From: Pocillopora verrucosa
Taxonomy: Eukaryota; Cnidaria; Anthozoa; Scleractinia; Pocilloporidae
Direction: 5' to 3'
Length of the DNA: 64,000 nt
Assembly (NCBI RefSeq): GCF_036669915.1
Contig: NC_089315.1
Span: forward strand, 23,007,936-23,071,935
Shown: positions 21,979 through 33,286 of the stretch, piece by piece
Layout of the letters: every line of letters begins with the position of its first letter
Position numbering within the stretch: the first letter of the stretch is position 1
Position numbers and translations under genes: made by a program
The notes under the pieces: generated by a model
Database searches by the model: none
The model's input: the letters and a program-made list of their open reading frames with translations, nothing else
Told to the model about the DNA's origin: nothing

Positions 21979-24258
21979 ACTGCATCTTTATGAAGTCAAA
22001 ATTAGCTTTGTGGTGGCGGCTGTAAGAGCAACATATTTTAGTTAGGTGTTAAACAGTTTGGGTTTTTTCCTGCTTATTTCTGCTAAGCTATGACATGTAG
22101 GTGTTACTAACCACCTGTTTAGACTGATCGGGTGGTGCTACTCAACCCTCTCTGTTGTTATGATGTAATCCTTAGTCAACAGTTGTAAGTGAAGCAGTTT
22201 TATGAGTAACTAAGGGTTCATAGAAACTTAATGACGGTTGAGTTTGAAAGTCATTTCAAGAAAAATTAAACTCACAGTTCTTGATAATAATGTCATTTAA
22301 AACATCGAAACGTCGAATCACTTTAACTTTCGAGCAAATGTCAAGAAATTTTACTCCTTTTACACGAACGTTGTGAACGAAGGCACTTTTCACAGTGAAC
22401 CACCAGGTTATAGACGCAGAACGCTTCTCACTTAATTTTGTTGTTACTTATTTCTGACCTCATAGCAAAGTGGCATAGCTAATCGATCCTCCCTAGGTGG
22501 TTGAACTTCGATGGTGTTTTAAGAGCAAATTGGTCGAAACTCTTGAGCGAAGAGGATACAAGCAATTTGAATTTCCCTTCAAATGTGGGCCCAAATCAAT
22601 TATTTTAAGTGTAAAATTTACTGTAAAGAAGAAAATCTTCAGAATTTATTGGGAATTGACGGAATTGAATTTAAGGTCAAGTATTTCAGAGAGATTTTAG
22701 TCCTCTTTATTTTCACAAACGATCAGTCCGTCATGCAATTTCTTAACACTACAAAGGATGGATCTAAATGAAAGAGTCTTGACTGAAAAATAAACTCCTC
22801 AGCCAGGTCGATCATGATATATCGTTAAATTCTGAGCTTAAGAAGTGGACTTTATTTAGACCAGTTAGTTAAGTTATAAAATTTTGACCCTGAATTTTGT
22901 TTTTTCTGCTTCACTGATTACTGTCTGTTAATGGTGGACGTAAACTCGTGTAACCTTCTCAACCGATCCGGAAAAATTAAAACCAGTTGAGAGCCTTGAT
23001 TTCGTCTCAATGAACCACGCTTTGGTGCCTCTAAAATAGCAAAAGAATCTCCAGTATTGAGTCTAACGTGAAACCTTCCAAAGAAAACAATTCTTTCTAG
23101 CCGAATTCGAGGTTCTTTCTTTAAGTTTCAGAACGAGGGTTTACTTTCGATACACGGGCGCCAAACGCATGCACGGTCCTAAATGGAGAGGGACAAAACG
23201 GATAAACGCAACTCTCTCAGCAGTCAGACAATACGTGTCTGACTGGTTTGGGAATCGATTTCTTGTCTCGCTGAACGGCTTCAAGAGACCTGAAAGTGCG
23301 TGGAAAGCTGAATACAGATATTAGAAATCACGGCATGGTCGAAATAAAATTCGCTAGCATGTTTTTAACATGCAATTTAAAGAAAGAGAGTGTTAAGTAC
23401 CTTTTTCCCATCAAAGTTAAGATTGACCAGAGTTAGATAACGAGAGATTGTAGAAACAATACCAGACTTAGATTTTAAGGGGCTTTGTAAAAGAGTACCA
23501 CACAGTACATCGTCCTAGAACAGTGCGTGTAGTGACTAAAATGTAATAAACAGCCTACAGATGATGCTCTGTTCCGGTGGAATCAAGTCGAAGTAAACTT
23601 TTGTCTCTAAGAAGCCTGTCAAAATGGGCCTCCGGCCAAGTCTAATAGACAATTGTTAGGAATACGTACAGCCCTTCGAGGTACAAAATTCTTCGACGAA
23701 TGTCAATGCTTTTAACACCCATAACTGTGATGAAGATAAGTTACATTCCGGTATGTAAACGTTTTAATTTTGTTTTAAATCATTGATTTGGATTTACCGA
23801 GGAGACTAACAGAGGAGAAGTAATCACATCCTGAGCTCACCGGGTATGTAATTACCACCATGAAAGCAGTTTGTCGTTCTTTATTATCTACAAGTGTTCT
23901 TTACATATCCCACACGGAGAAAAAATTGTGAATATTTTGAAACACTTACAACACTGTGCACCCTACTAGGGTTTTTCCTATTGCTTAAATAATTGCATAT
24001 TACCATTTCGCTCAGAATCAGGCCCCAGAATGGTGGTCATGCCAACCAAGCAATGTCTCACCCATATGTCTTGTCGACATATACAAGGATGGCACATGAT
24101 TATCAAATCCAGGTAAAGTGATTACAAGTAAATTAGTAGAGGTTAAGCGAAGACGACGCACATCTTTAATTCAGTATTTCATGGAGTTCCTTTCTTCTAT
24201 CCGTAACTAAAATCGTTTTGAAGAGCAAAAAATCGAAACAGTTCAGTTTTGTCCTTTT
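21979..24258. other. Intergenic region between genes C and B
   Basis: About 2.3 kb holding the gene C promoter and the gene B 3' UTR. Two partly similar stretches containing AAACAAACAGCTGGTTGTT (about 21478) and AAACAAACGGCTGGTTGTTG (about 21658) suggest a small duplication. The ORF at 22497-22700 has no recognisable motif. Confidence 0.5.
24164..24169 (-). promoter_or_regulatory. Candidate polyadenylation signal of gene B
   Basis: ATTAAA on the minus strand (TTTAAT on plus), about 90 bases downstream of the gene B stop. It is weak as a single hexamer, but well placed. Confidence 0.3.
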
Positions 24259-24383
24259 TTACGCCACTGTGATATCGTCGTCTCCTTCTTCACCCGATGT
24301 TTCCACAGGTAAGTTTCGTTTGCAGCACTGTGATGGACAAATGGGATGACATTCTCCAGAGGTGAGGCATGTGTTAGGACAGA
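24259..24383 (-). CDS. Gene B exon 12: C-terminal Cys module
   Basis: CPNTCLTSGECHPICPSQCC followed by KR and an acidic tail ending DDDITVA. Spacing is C-x3-C-x5-C-x3-C-x3-CC, one gap longer than canonical minicollagen modules. Stop TAA at 24261-24259. Confidence 0.9.
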
Positions 24384-27300
24384 CTATAAAGAGATGAAAA
24401 AGAGGCAAAGAAGTGTTTAAATCAGTAACATACCCACATCTTCCTGTTATACTGAATTCTAATTCCAAGATTTTAAATTACATGCCTAGGCTTTCGCATC
24501 GTTGAAAGTATCCCTTGTTGCTTAGTAGTATGAAATTGCACTTAAAATATCCTCACAATGTTGTCACATTCCTACCTGTGGGATTGGCTACCCTGTGACC
24601 ATGATAATGGTAGTGATAGTGAACTTCTTTTGACTCTTCCCCTTTATGAAAAAGAACGAAAACGACGCTTCAGTAGGAAAAAATTCTATTCATCGCACTG
24701 TTTCAACTTTCTGGTTGATCTAAATTGATGTCACTTACTTACTGCAGAAGGCATAAAATTAATATCGTCCCCGAAATCAAGTAAACAGGCAAGTGAAGGT
24801 TTTTCGGGTCAACATGCAGTATTACCTTCCTTGGGTGTAGTTACTTGCTGTGCTGAAGGTTTTGAAACTGCTGGGCCCACTGGTGATGGAACGGCAGAAG
24901 GGTGGTGATGATAATGGTATGTACCTTCTGACGTGGGAGGTACGAGAGAAGGCGATGCAGGGGCTGCTGGAGCTGTACCAGAGTGAACTATAAAGTGAGT
25001 TAAAACAAAGTAACGGGAAGGATAAACGCAAATGGTAACTAAAGGATATACCAAGATTAAATAACCAAATAAGACTGTAAAAGTTGCGTGATGAAACCAT
25101 TTAAAACACATTCATGATAATTAATCTTTTTTCTGATCTCTTGGAATAAGTTTGTAAAACTTACTCTAAACTGTAAAGCAAATCAATTCATTTTACTCGC
25201 ATATCGGAATATAGGTTGTTCTAGTAAACGAAATTTGAAAGTCTTTTCCCAACTGCACTAAAGTCACCATTCGAAGCAAAAAGGGAATTGTTAGTAGACA
25301 AATAATGGCTTCACCGCAATATAAAAGAGTTCGTTAAAAGAGAGGTAAATTGTGGTGGAATACAAAAGACATTTTGCATTCGATGTACATTGTGAAACAC
25401 TCAACAGCAACGTGAACTATCTTGATCGTTTAGTGTAAAAGCTAGATACTAGTATCTGGAATTTTTTAGGATTTTTTCAGTCAAACGGAGTTTTTCTAAA
25501 ATTTGAGGCTTTTTAGAACATTTAAGAATTTTTAGACAATAATTTCAAGAAAAAATACAGCCTATTAGTGGCCTTCTGGTTTGTTTGAGAGAGAAATATG
25601 AAAGGAGACGATCCACTTAGATGGTCTAGTAAAAAAAAAATGATCATTTTGAATCAGATGGAAGGTTTTTCCATGCAACTTCACCACAAGAATCTCCCAT
25701 TTTATGCAAAGTATGTGATTATTTCGAAAAAAAAACTGAGATAAATCGGGATTTTAGAAAAAAAAGGGTAGAGATTTTCAGAGATAAAATGAGATTTTCA
25801 GACACTTTTTGGAGAATTTCCAGATAGATTTTTAAGCCATTTCTCGGGCCTTTTTTTTAATCTAGGCCAATAGGTGTGCTCAGAAATCCCTTGTTTCTTC
25901 GTTTGTACCTTGCTCAGCTGTAACTAATACATTCACGAACACAGGACATCCCACCACAGCTGGCTCTGAAATACTTGGTTTCTCGTTCAGGAGGATGTTA
26001 GTCTTTCCATGCGGATCCACAGCATTGAACGTCACGTAGCTGTGGAGTTCAGGTCTCTCTATTATGAGTTTAAGTCTAATTCCTGAACCAGTGACTAGGT
26101 ATCCCTCATGTTTGAGTGAGGAGAAAAGCTTGAACGGTGATCCCATATTGTTTACAAAGTTCACCGCCACACAGGCCTCTGTTGCCAACATGAGAAAGGT
26201 TTTCATTAGCGATGCAGCATAAAAAGTATATGAAATTGGTGAACACTCCAATAATGACTACTTTTACAGTTTTGAATACCGCTGTTCGCTCGATCAGTAT
26301 TACTTCTATCACAATGAAAAACATGAATGCTAGTTAAGCGAAACGGCCTTTAATTCGTCTCGTATCTACGCAAATCGAGATTCAAAATGTGTATCACTCT
26401 GATTCAAAATTTCAAATTCTAAAAAACAATTCAATGAATTAAAAATATTTTCTGCCCCATTAACGTATCAGACTTTGACATTACAAAACGACAAAGTTTT
26501 CGGCAAAGTGAAGGGGTGGTATAAAAAAATTGTTCGAAAAAATTACAGACTAGCACTTACTCTTAACTGTATTAACAGCAGGTCTCGAGGGAAGGCCCAT
26601 ACTCCCAGTTGGTGCAGGAGTTTTATTCGATAGCTTTAAATTTGTTGGTTGTCCTGGTATTGTACCTATAGTGCCTGGTGGACATATCGGTATACAAGAA
26701 GGAAGTGCAGAGGATGAGGCAGGTTTGTTTGAAATCAGGTGAGGGGGGTGCGGTAGAGGTTGTCCACTTATGTGGGGATGTTCCACTGGCCCTAAAACGT
26801 TCTGGCACATTTTGTATTTATTTTCATTTTGAGCTATAGGATGGAATAAAAACGTGCACCGGCTAAGCACATCAGGGTCACCATTGTAAAAGTCCAGCAT
26901 TAGCTCAGAGGTTGAATGTATCGATTTTCGTTCCCCTTTCTCGCAAACATACCAATCTTTATGCATGGACTGCAACATGATATTGCGCGTAAACTTCATC
27001 ACAGAATATGCAGTAAAAGAACTCTCCTTATCTGCAAAAGAACAGCCTTTTTATTGGAAATAATAGAGACGGTAGGTTTTTAGCTCGGTAAAGAAAAAAT
27101 AAAGAAAAATGTTTTTTTTTTCGTCATGTCACGAGCGTGGGACAAAGAAATATGACGTGAATGAAAGTGATCCTCGCAGTAATGTGCACTACTTAAGCAG
27201 TAGTGAAATAAGGCGGGATTTGAACTCATGACCTCTGCGATACCGGTGCAGCGCTCTACCAACTGAGCTAACAAGCCAACTGGGAGCTGGTCATGATGTT

Positions 27301-30300
27301 GGTTCTAAATAAACCCGTGAAGTGATGAAATAAACTGTTAAGAATATATGAAAGTCGTACATTTGAACCGCGGATAAAGACGTGAATGAAAGTGATCCTC
27401 GCAGTAATGTGCACTACTTAGGCAGCAGTGAAAATCTCTATTTCTTTACCGAGTTCAAAACTTACCATCTCTCTTATTTTCTATTTATAAACATAACGCT
27501 ATAGATATTGTTGATCCTAGCAGACGCGGGACGCGTTTCATATGAACTTCTTAACAGATCGTGGAGTCTCCGTGGCTCAATGGTAGAGCATCGGAGCGCG
27601 GAACTCGAAGGTCTGAGGTTCGATTCCTCATGAGGACTCAGAATTTTTTCTTTGTCCCACGCTCGTGACAAGACGAAAAAAACATCTCTCTCTTATTATT
27701 GTTGTAATATGTAGTTTGAGAGGAAGGCGTAGCATGTGATGCAAGAGAGGTACAAATTGTGAACTTCTCCAATAGACTCGAAATTTGGAACAAAAATGTT
27801 CTACTTCTCTAAAGGTGAAAACATAGTGAAAAAAGATAGTTAAAAAGTGTCATTTGTAAGAAGGCATGCGATCAGGTGGTACATTCCGTCAGGCAGCGAG
27901 CCAGAAGTCAATAAGACATGTGTAAAAAGCATTTGTTGAGCCCAGCCAGGAGCTTGTTAACTTTGTTTTTGGACTGATTTAAGTCGTCAGCAATCTTTGC
28001 GAGAGGTCATATCACCCAACATGTTACCTTTCATTTTTTCTTTTCGACAAAAGGACTAGAACTTTACTTCCTGTATCACCCACATAGGTAAAGGAATAAT
28101 GTTTATGGAAACAATAAATAACTTTATACTTGCCAAAAAGGTCTGACCCGTCTCTTTTCTGCAGAATGTAGTGGTAGTTCTTTTGTCTGAGATAGAACCC
28201 TGGCAAGCAGAGTGATTCAAACGACACCGTTTCGTTTCTTTCTTTGATATGTTTGTAAAGCCCTGGGATGTGAGCTTTAAAAACCTGGCAAAAAGGCCCT
28301 AAGCCGAGGTCGCCATCTTTTGCACGCCAGCAGTAGTTGAGTGTACCATTTTCCTGCGAGTATGGAATGTTATATGCATGGATGGTGTATAATCCATGAC
28401 CAACAACTGTGAAAAGAACAACAACGCTTGAAACGTGTTCTCAAAATATTAGAGGTGGTTAACAAGTGTGTGTAAAGAGATACAATACCCAACACCATTT
28501 AACTCATATCAGGCGTTTTTCTAAGTAAAACTTTATTTCTTCAGCCTTAATACTCATACATGTTATGAAAATTAAAACACTATTTACCCCACAATGGATG
28601 AGTGGCCTGAACCTGACTCCAAATTGATTGTCAAAGTAAATCAGCGACAATCATAGGGGGAGAATCAGTCATAGGCTTTGGGGAGTAAAAAGTCTCTTGT
28701 CTTCATAACATTTATATCTCCTTTCTGATTTAAAAAGTTTTGGCCTGTTTTAGATATATTTCATTTCCGTATTCATGTTTTGTTTTCAAGGTTGTTACGA
28801 AATGATAACGTTTTACTTACGTCTGCTTGCACCTCCAACTCTCCAGACTAATTCCCGAGCAACGGCCTGTGGATCTTCGCCCTGTTTTGGAATATAAGTT
28901 ACTTCACGTTGTGTTGTATAACTTTCTTGGCCTGAAATTTGGACACCGCCACTGGCTCCACTAGCAATACCTGCTGCCCCTCTAGCCCCAATGATTATTT
29001 GGGATGATGATCCACCGCCTTTAGCACTCCCGGTAATGGACTGAACTCCAGCACCTCCTGCTCCTGCACCTGCACTTGCCCCTGCCCCTACCCCTGCCCC
29101 TGCCCCACCACCTACGCCTCCTCCAGCAGTACCACTTGCTCCACCTCCCAAGCCTGCCCCTCCACCAAGCCCTCCTCCCATACCTCCTCCACCTACCACC
29201 CCTGCACCCATTCCTCCTCCACCACCTTCCGCTCCTCCTTCTATACCTGCCCCACCTCCAGCTTCACTTCCCATACCTGTTCCACCCCCCACTCCTCCCA
29301 TACCTGCTCGAGCTCCCACTCCCCCTGTTGGTGTGCCGCCAGTACTAGCTCCTCCTCCACCTCCACTCACTCCGGCCCCTACTGCATTGGCTCCACCAGT
29401 GGATCCTGCTGCTTGAGAACCTACCATTCCAGGACCAGTTACATCGATAACACTTCCATTCTTGAGGATTATCTTAAACTTATGCAGGTTGTCACCATGA
29501 AGGGTGTTCAGTGCGTCTTCCAGCATTTTTGTCGTTGTCTCGGCTGCAGCTTTTTCACCTGCACGAGCACCGGCTGATGCTCCAGCTTCCATTCCTGCTA
29601 TTGCACCAGCGTTTGCTCCAGCGTGAGCTCCAGTTTTCATCGCCCATCTTGCTCCAAATGATGAACCAGCTTTAGCACCCGCCTTTGCCGCCACCTTAAG
29701 TATAATTGCCTGATAGGTGGCATTCTGATCTGTTTGGAAATCATAACACTTATTGAGGGGGACGTTACTTTGGAGTTAAATTTAACCATGAATAATTATG
29801 GTCTGGTAGCTAGTAAGAGACTTGACTTTTTGGGATCAAGTTGCAACATTTTCAAGTTTACCTAAAAGCTTAAAAGGCTGTTGAATTATTTGGTTAATTG
29901 ATAGCCTTTAACCGGTTTTTAGAAGTTGCATTGGTGGGTGAATGTATTCATAAAAAAGACATAGTTTACTTACATGCAGATAGACGGTTTGTTGTCCATA
30001 AGAACTGAGCGGGAATCACCTTATAAAACTTTCCATCTGGTGTCTGTAAAGCAACTTCCAAGTGGTCCCATTGATGATCGTCCTTCATGATTGCTTCCAT
30101 GTAGTAGTAAAGACCCTTTTTCAAAGATACCGGCAGGGACTTTTGATTTAAGAATCTGTTAAGACATATCATCATATGTCAATAATTAATTTATCTGGTG
30201 GCCTTTAAAGAAATACCATCGGACGTTCAAAAATCTACCTCACAGTTTTTATATCTGGGAGAAACGTTTGAAGCGTTTTACTTGTTTCTGTGCTTCATCT

Positions 30301-32281
30301 TCACTGACAGTGTGTTTTCCCATTTACCTGTCGTATTCATATTGGTCGCTGGGGAATCCTCCATCTACTTCAACAATCTTAGTTTTACCATCTGGCTTAT
30401 CATTTGTACTTAGAAAAAGTTCACTTCCACCGTTAGAAGCTGGAAATGAAAAAAGGAAAAAAACCGTAGAGGCCCTTAGTAAGATATGAATCTTAGCACA
30501 TGTTATTTTTTAATTTCAGTTTGTGAAACACCCGTTCATGTTGCACACAATTGAGGTCATAATGCATCATGCAGCCAGTAGTTACGTTACTATCAGTCAT
30601 GCCCTCCGATATGAAATTCAGTCAAAATGAGAACTTATGTTCAGGAAAGAACTTTCAGTCGAGTAATTCAGGCAAAAGAAAATTTGGAGAGAGCGCAACG
30701 CTGACAGCTTCTTCGCCAAATTTGCACTAATCATGGAGCTCATCCAGTAAGATTGCGCGGGAGTTGCTTTGGGGTCATTTTATAGACGTTTACAGTTTTT
30801 GTTTATGTATGGAAGACCCCCTTTGCTGAACTTATTTACATATCTCATTAAAAGTATTTCATATTTCGAAAAGCAGTCTACCATTACATATAGAGGCTGG
30901 ACCCTTACACAGAAAGAAGTAATGGTTTCCGGTTTGAAGAGGGACGAAATAAGTTCTTAAACGAGAGCCAAAGAAGTCTCCCCAGTTAGCAGGCTGTTCA
31001 AATGTTGGCACACATGTGGTAAAACTTGGCAGGTTTGGATATCGCGGATCCGCGAGTAGAAACCTGATTCGTTTGTAATCAATTCTATCCCATCTTTCTA
31101 AGTAAACGCCGTTCGTCCCTGAAACAGAATTGATTTTAAAAAAGATGAAGTAATAAAAGTTTGACTTGGTTTAAAGAGGTTACAGAAAAAACCCTTCAGA
31201 TTTGAATCAGAAATGAAGCACGAATAGGCGTCACGTAAAAATATTCTTTTTGGGGAAATAATGTGTGAACACAAAGTTACGGACGAAAGGTCTCCGTTCT
31301 CTAACGTCATTTACTCCAGGCTCTATTTCAAGAGAGAAGATATTTGCTACTCTACAGGTAAAGCACGTCAATTATTTGGAGACAAAAAAGTAAAAAACAT
31401 TGAATTCTCACTTACTGTTACAGGGTGGTGCAGAACTACCAAATGCCCGTTTTATACGAGCAACATCGTGCTCACCTTCTGTTGCGAGGAATGAATAATG
31501 TTTGAAACCGTTATCATGAAAATGTACGTACTTCAATAAGTGATAGCTTCCTATGAAATTTTTTGCATATATTTTCCATAAAAGTATGAAGATTTTAGCA
31601 TCAATTGAAACTGAACCGGAAACGATGTTGATGATTTTGATTCTTCCATGTATAGATCACAACAAACATTCAGTATTACACCACAAAACACATGGCTTTT
31701 GTTCCCTTGCTAAATTAAATGAAAAGAAAATGGAGTTCACTTTATTTAATATGTATTTAAGAGGTGTATTAGATCAAGTATATCGTGATAAAGCGTTTGA
31801 GCTAGGTTATGATCACAGATTCCTTAGATTTTTTACTTAAATGGTGTTGTCAAATCAGATAAACTTCATTCAGGCAAACTGTCTACATCCCGTCTGTGCT
31901 AGATATGATATGTAACAATTACGATTTGAATTTGAAGGAAATTCGGAGATAAAGTTCAACATCTGTAGCGAAACCTATTTTTTAGCATCTAGTAGTAAGT
32001 AACGTAGATGTTGATCTAACTAAGTCATTGCATTCAGTATTTCGCAAGTCTAAAGCTCAAGACTATAGAAAGACAAAGTTTATCAATTCTATTTGATTGA
32101 CTTTGTAGAGGATATTACGGGTTGGAGGAGTAACTAACCTGTCACTTGAAAACAGTGATACGCAGTTTTATTGGAAATTACCTTTAGAGTCTCGGTTCTG
32201 GATTCCAACTTCGTAGCCATGTGAAACGGTGAGTGAAGTCACAGCAAATAATATAAAGCAAACTGTGACTGATCGGCTCAT
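24259..32281 (-). CDS. Gene B: secreted PA14 / silk-like / AbfB-like / Cys-module protein
   Basis: Inferred 12-exon gene, 980 residues: 32281-32182, 31478-31416, 31118-30909, 30439-30328, 30155-29974, 29729-28821, 28406-28134, 27031-26561, 26178-25909, 24987-24826, 24641-24576, 24383-24259. Phases are 1 throughout, except 2 after exon 4, identical to gene A. Order: signal peptide, propeptide with RIKR (34-54), PA14-like (55-222), GAKAGA repeats and Gly-rich silk-like tract (223-525), AbfB-like trefoil (526-680), Pro-rich linker with CIPICP, conserved family domain (774-863), Pro/His-rich tail, and the C-terminal Cys module CPNTCLTSGECHPICPSQCC with an acidic tail. Ten introns are GT-AG; the one after exon 7 starts with GC. 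It lies 877 bases downstream of gene A. A secreted, disulfide-crosslinked structural protein is inferred. Confidence 0.85.
24576..24641 (-). CDS. Gene B exon 11: His-rich mini-exon
   Basis: Encodes GEESKEVHYHYHYHGHRVA and a few more residues. Alternating His/Tyr is conserved in genes A and D, suggesting a metal-binding or crosslinking strand. Confidence 0.8.
24826..24987 (-). CDS. Gene B exon 10: Pro/Ala/Ser-rich linker
   Basis: About 54 residues rich in Pro, Ala and Ser, including a central YHYHHHP stretch that extends the His-rich theme. It is shorter than the matching exons of A and D. Confidence 0.75.
25909..26178 (-). CDS. Gene B exon 9: conserved family domain
   Basis: 90 residues starting EACVAVNFVNNMG, with FSSLKHEGYLVTGSG, IIERPELHSYVTFNAVDP and a VVGCPVF...VLVT end. 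It is 270 nt, like gene A exon 9. The fold is not recognised; a second beta-trefoil-like unit is possible. Confidence 0.85.
26561..27031 (-). CDS. Gene B exon 8: trefoil end and Pro-rich linker
   Basis: Starts DKESSFTAYSVMKFTRNIML, with SMHKDWYVCEK, LDFYNGDPDVLSRCTFLFHP and a Pro-rich tail carrying SCIPICPPG, a half Cys module. Confidence 0.85.
27110..27680. mobile_element. Inverted-repeat element with two nested SINE-like units
   Basis: TCACGAGCGTGGGACAAAGAA at about 27129 is inverted near 27650 (TTCTTTGTCCCACGCTCGTG), giving terminal inverted repeats around 530 bases of sequence. Inside are a minus-strand tRNA-Thr(GGT)-like unit (27277-27213) with A and B boxes, hairpin-family copies at 27150 and 27370, and a plus-strand tRNA-like unit at 27564-27639. 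All lie in one gene B intron. Confidence 0.6.
27564..27639 (+). repeat. tRNA-like SINE head
   Basis: GAGTCTCCGTGGCTCAATGG ... GAGGTTCGATTCCTC ... GAGGACTC carries clear A and B boxes and a near-complete acceptor stem. The anticodon loop lacks T33 and its stem is only three pairs, so I call a tRNA-derived retroposon and not a tRNA gene. Confidence 0.6.
28134..28406 (-). CDS. Gene B exon 7: AbfB-like trefoil lobes
   Basis: Encodes LVGHGLYTIHAYNIPYSQEN, FCQVFKAHIPGLY, then VSFESLCLPGFYLRQKNYHY and LQKRDGSDLFG. The last part matches the AbfB pattern (s..S.n.pg.ylR..n....l...dgs.lF). 273 nt as in A and D. The intron donor is TTTG|GCAAGT, a GC donor. Confidence 0.9.
28821..29729 (-). CDS. Gene B exon 6: silk-like GAKAGA and Gly-rich exon
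   Basis: 303 residues: first QNATYQAIILKVAAKAGAKA and further GANAGAIAGMEAGASAGARA repeats, then KFKIILKNGSVIDVTGPG, a roughly 150-residue Gly/Ala tract (GGAGGG, GAGVGG), and a conserved end with YIPKQGEDPQAVARELVW. The Gly tract evolves fast, while both flanks are conserved. Confidence 0.85.
29974..30155 (-). CDS. Gene B exon 5: PA14-like domain, third part
   Basis: Encodes NQKSLPVSLKKGLYYYMEAI, DDHQWDHLEVALQTPDG and IPAQFLW. 182 nt as in A and D. Confidence 0.9.
30328..30439 (-). CDS. Gene B exon 4: PA14-like domain, second part
   Basis: Encodes NGGSELFLSTNDKPDGK and GGFPSDQYEYDR. 112 nt, leaving in phase 2. Confidence 0.85.
30909..31118 (-). CDS. Gene B exon 3: PA14-like domain, first part
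   Basis: Encodes GVYLERWDRIDYKRIRFLLA, ANWGDFFGSRLRTYFVPL and TGNHYFFL. 210 nt. With exon 2 it creates CNRTNG, a possible N-glycosylation site. Confidence 0.9.
31416..31478 (-). CDS. Gene B exon 2: propeptide with dibasic site
   Basis: Encodes EGEHDVARIKRAFGSSAPPC and N. RIKR fits furin-like cleavage shortly after signal removal, as known for minicollagen-type precursors. Confidence 0.85.
32182..32281 (-). CDS. Gene B exon 1: signal peptide
   Basis: MSRSVTVCFILFAVTSLTVS, then HGYEVGIQNRDSKG. It is 100 nt ending in phase 1, the same size as gene A exon 1, with a shared GIxIxNRDxK motif. Confidence 0.85.
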
Positions 32282-32341
32282 CTCAATAGCGTCTTCAGCT
32301 ACAGAGGCGCCAATGCCAAGCGGAAATCTTTACGAAAGGTC

Positions 32342-32363
32342 ATTTTTTTTATAAATATTGATG
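32342..32363 (-). promoter_or_regulatory. Gene B TATA-like core promoter
   Basis: On the minus strand ATCAATATTTATAAAA lies about 65 bases upstream of the start codon. Gene A has ATCAATATTTAAAAA at the same distance, which supports a shared core promoter. Confidence 0.5.
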
Positions 32364-32364
32364 C

Positions 32365-33158
32365 TAGTTCTCAATAGTCGATGTGTTTTGAATAAACAAA
32401 AGAACACCCGCAGCGAATAGTGAAGTACCATGATACATTTGGCACACTTCTTGTCTCACTTTTATTGTGGCTCTCAGTTAAACAATTGGGCAATTACGCT
32501 AATAAGGCGTTGTAAACGATGTAGGAAGCATACTTTGGTGTGTGCTTTATTTTCGAGTATCGTCAAATTAGACGCAGACTGATTTGATCTAAAGCAGTCA
32601 ATCGTGGCAAACGTAAGTATCACAAGGAACCAACGAAGAAAACCGCGTAACGTACGCCGTGTGCAAGAAAACGGGATTTATTGAGTCGTCATCAACTTTG
32701 GTTTTGTATCAGATTAGTGGATTAGATAGCGAGAACTTCAAAACAAAATCGTATACGAGGTCTCAAACTTAACTTTTTTAAAGTTTGGAGCAGTAGAGTC
32801 TGGGATTATGTTTTTGGGATTAGATACTCGAGACAGGTACTTCATGACACGTACATTTAGTAGTATTCTAAACAGTTTATTTGTAAGTTTTAACTTCTTT
32901 GACAATTTCCATCGCAAGAAATTACAAATCAAAGTGGAGACAGATACATGAGCACTTATTTTAGAGACAACACATGTCTTCTGTTTTTTTCACCAGGCAA
33001 GCGATGCAGGAGTCGCTAGAATAGCCTCGAAAGCCATTTTTTTAAGTTTCCTAAGGTCAGGAGTTATGGTAGCACGCCCATCCGCCATCAATATACAAAT
33101 CAACAATCTTTGTTAATTTTAAACGAGAAAAATAGCGACATGCAATGAATGGACGTTT
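32365..33158. other. Intergenic region between genes A and B
   Basis: Short spacer with the gene A 3' UTR and gene B upstream region. A minus-strand AATAAA at about 32877-32882 is a candidate gene A polyadenylation signal. No ORF with motifs. Confidence 0.45.
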
Positions 33159-33286
33159 TCAAATCACCGTTATATCTTCGTCATCATCGTTGTCTGATAT
33201 TTCCTCATCGAAGTCGCGCTTGCAGCAGTGTGATGGACAAGTAGGATGACATTCTGCAGACTGCGAGCACATGTTGGGACAAAATG
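33159..33286 (-). CDS. Gene A exon 12: C-terminal Cys module
   Basis: CPNMCSQSAECHPTCPSHCC (C-x3-C-x5-C-x3-C-x3-CC), then KRDFDEE and an Asp-rich tail ending EDITVI. Stop TGA at 33161-33159. Confidence 0.9.

Noticed and set aside
31553..31840. 95-residue ORF within the gene B region, plus strand
   Set aside because: It lies in a gene B intron on the opposite strand with no motif; AT-rich chance ORF.
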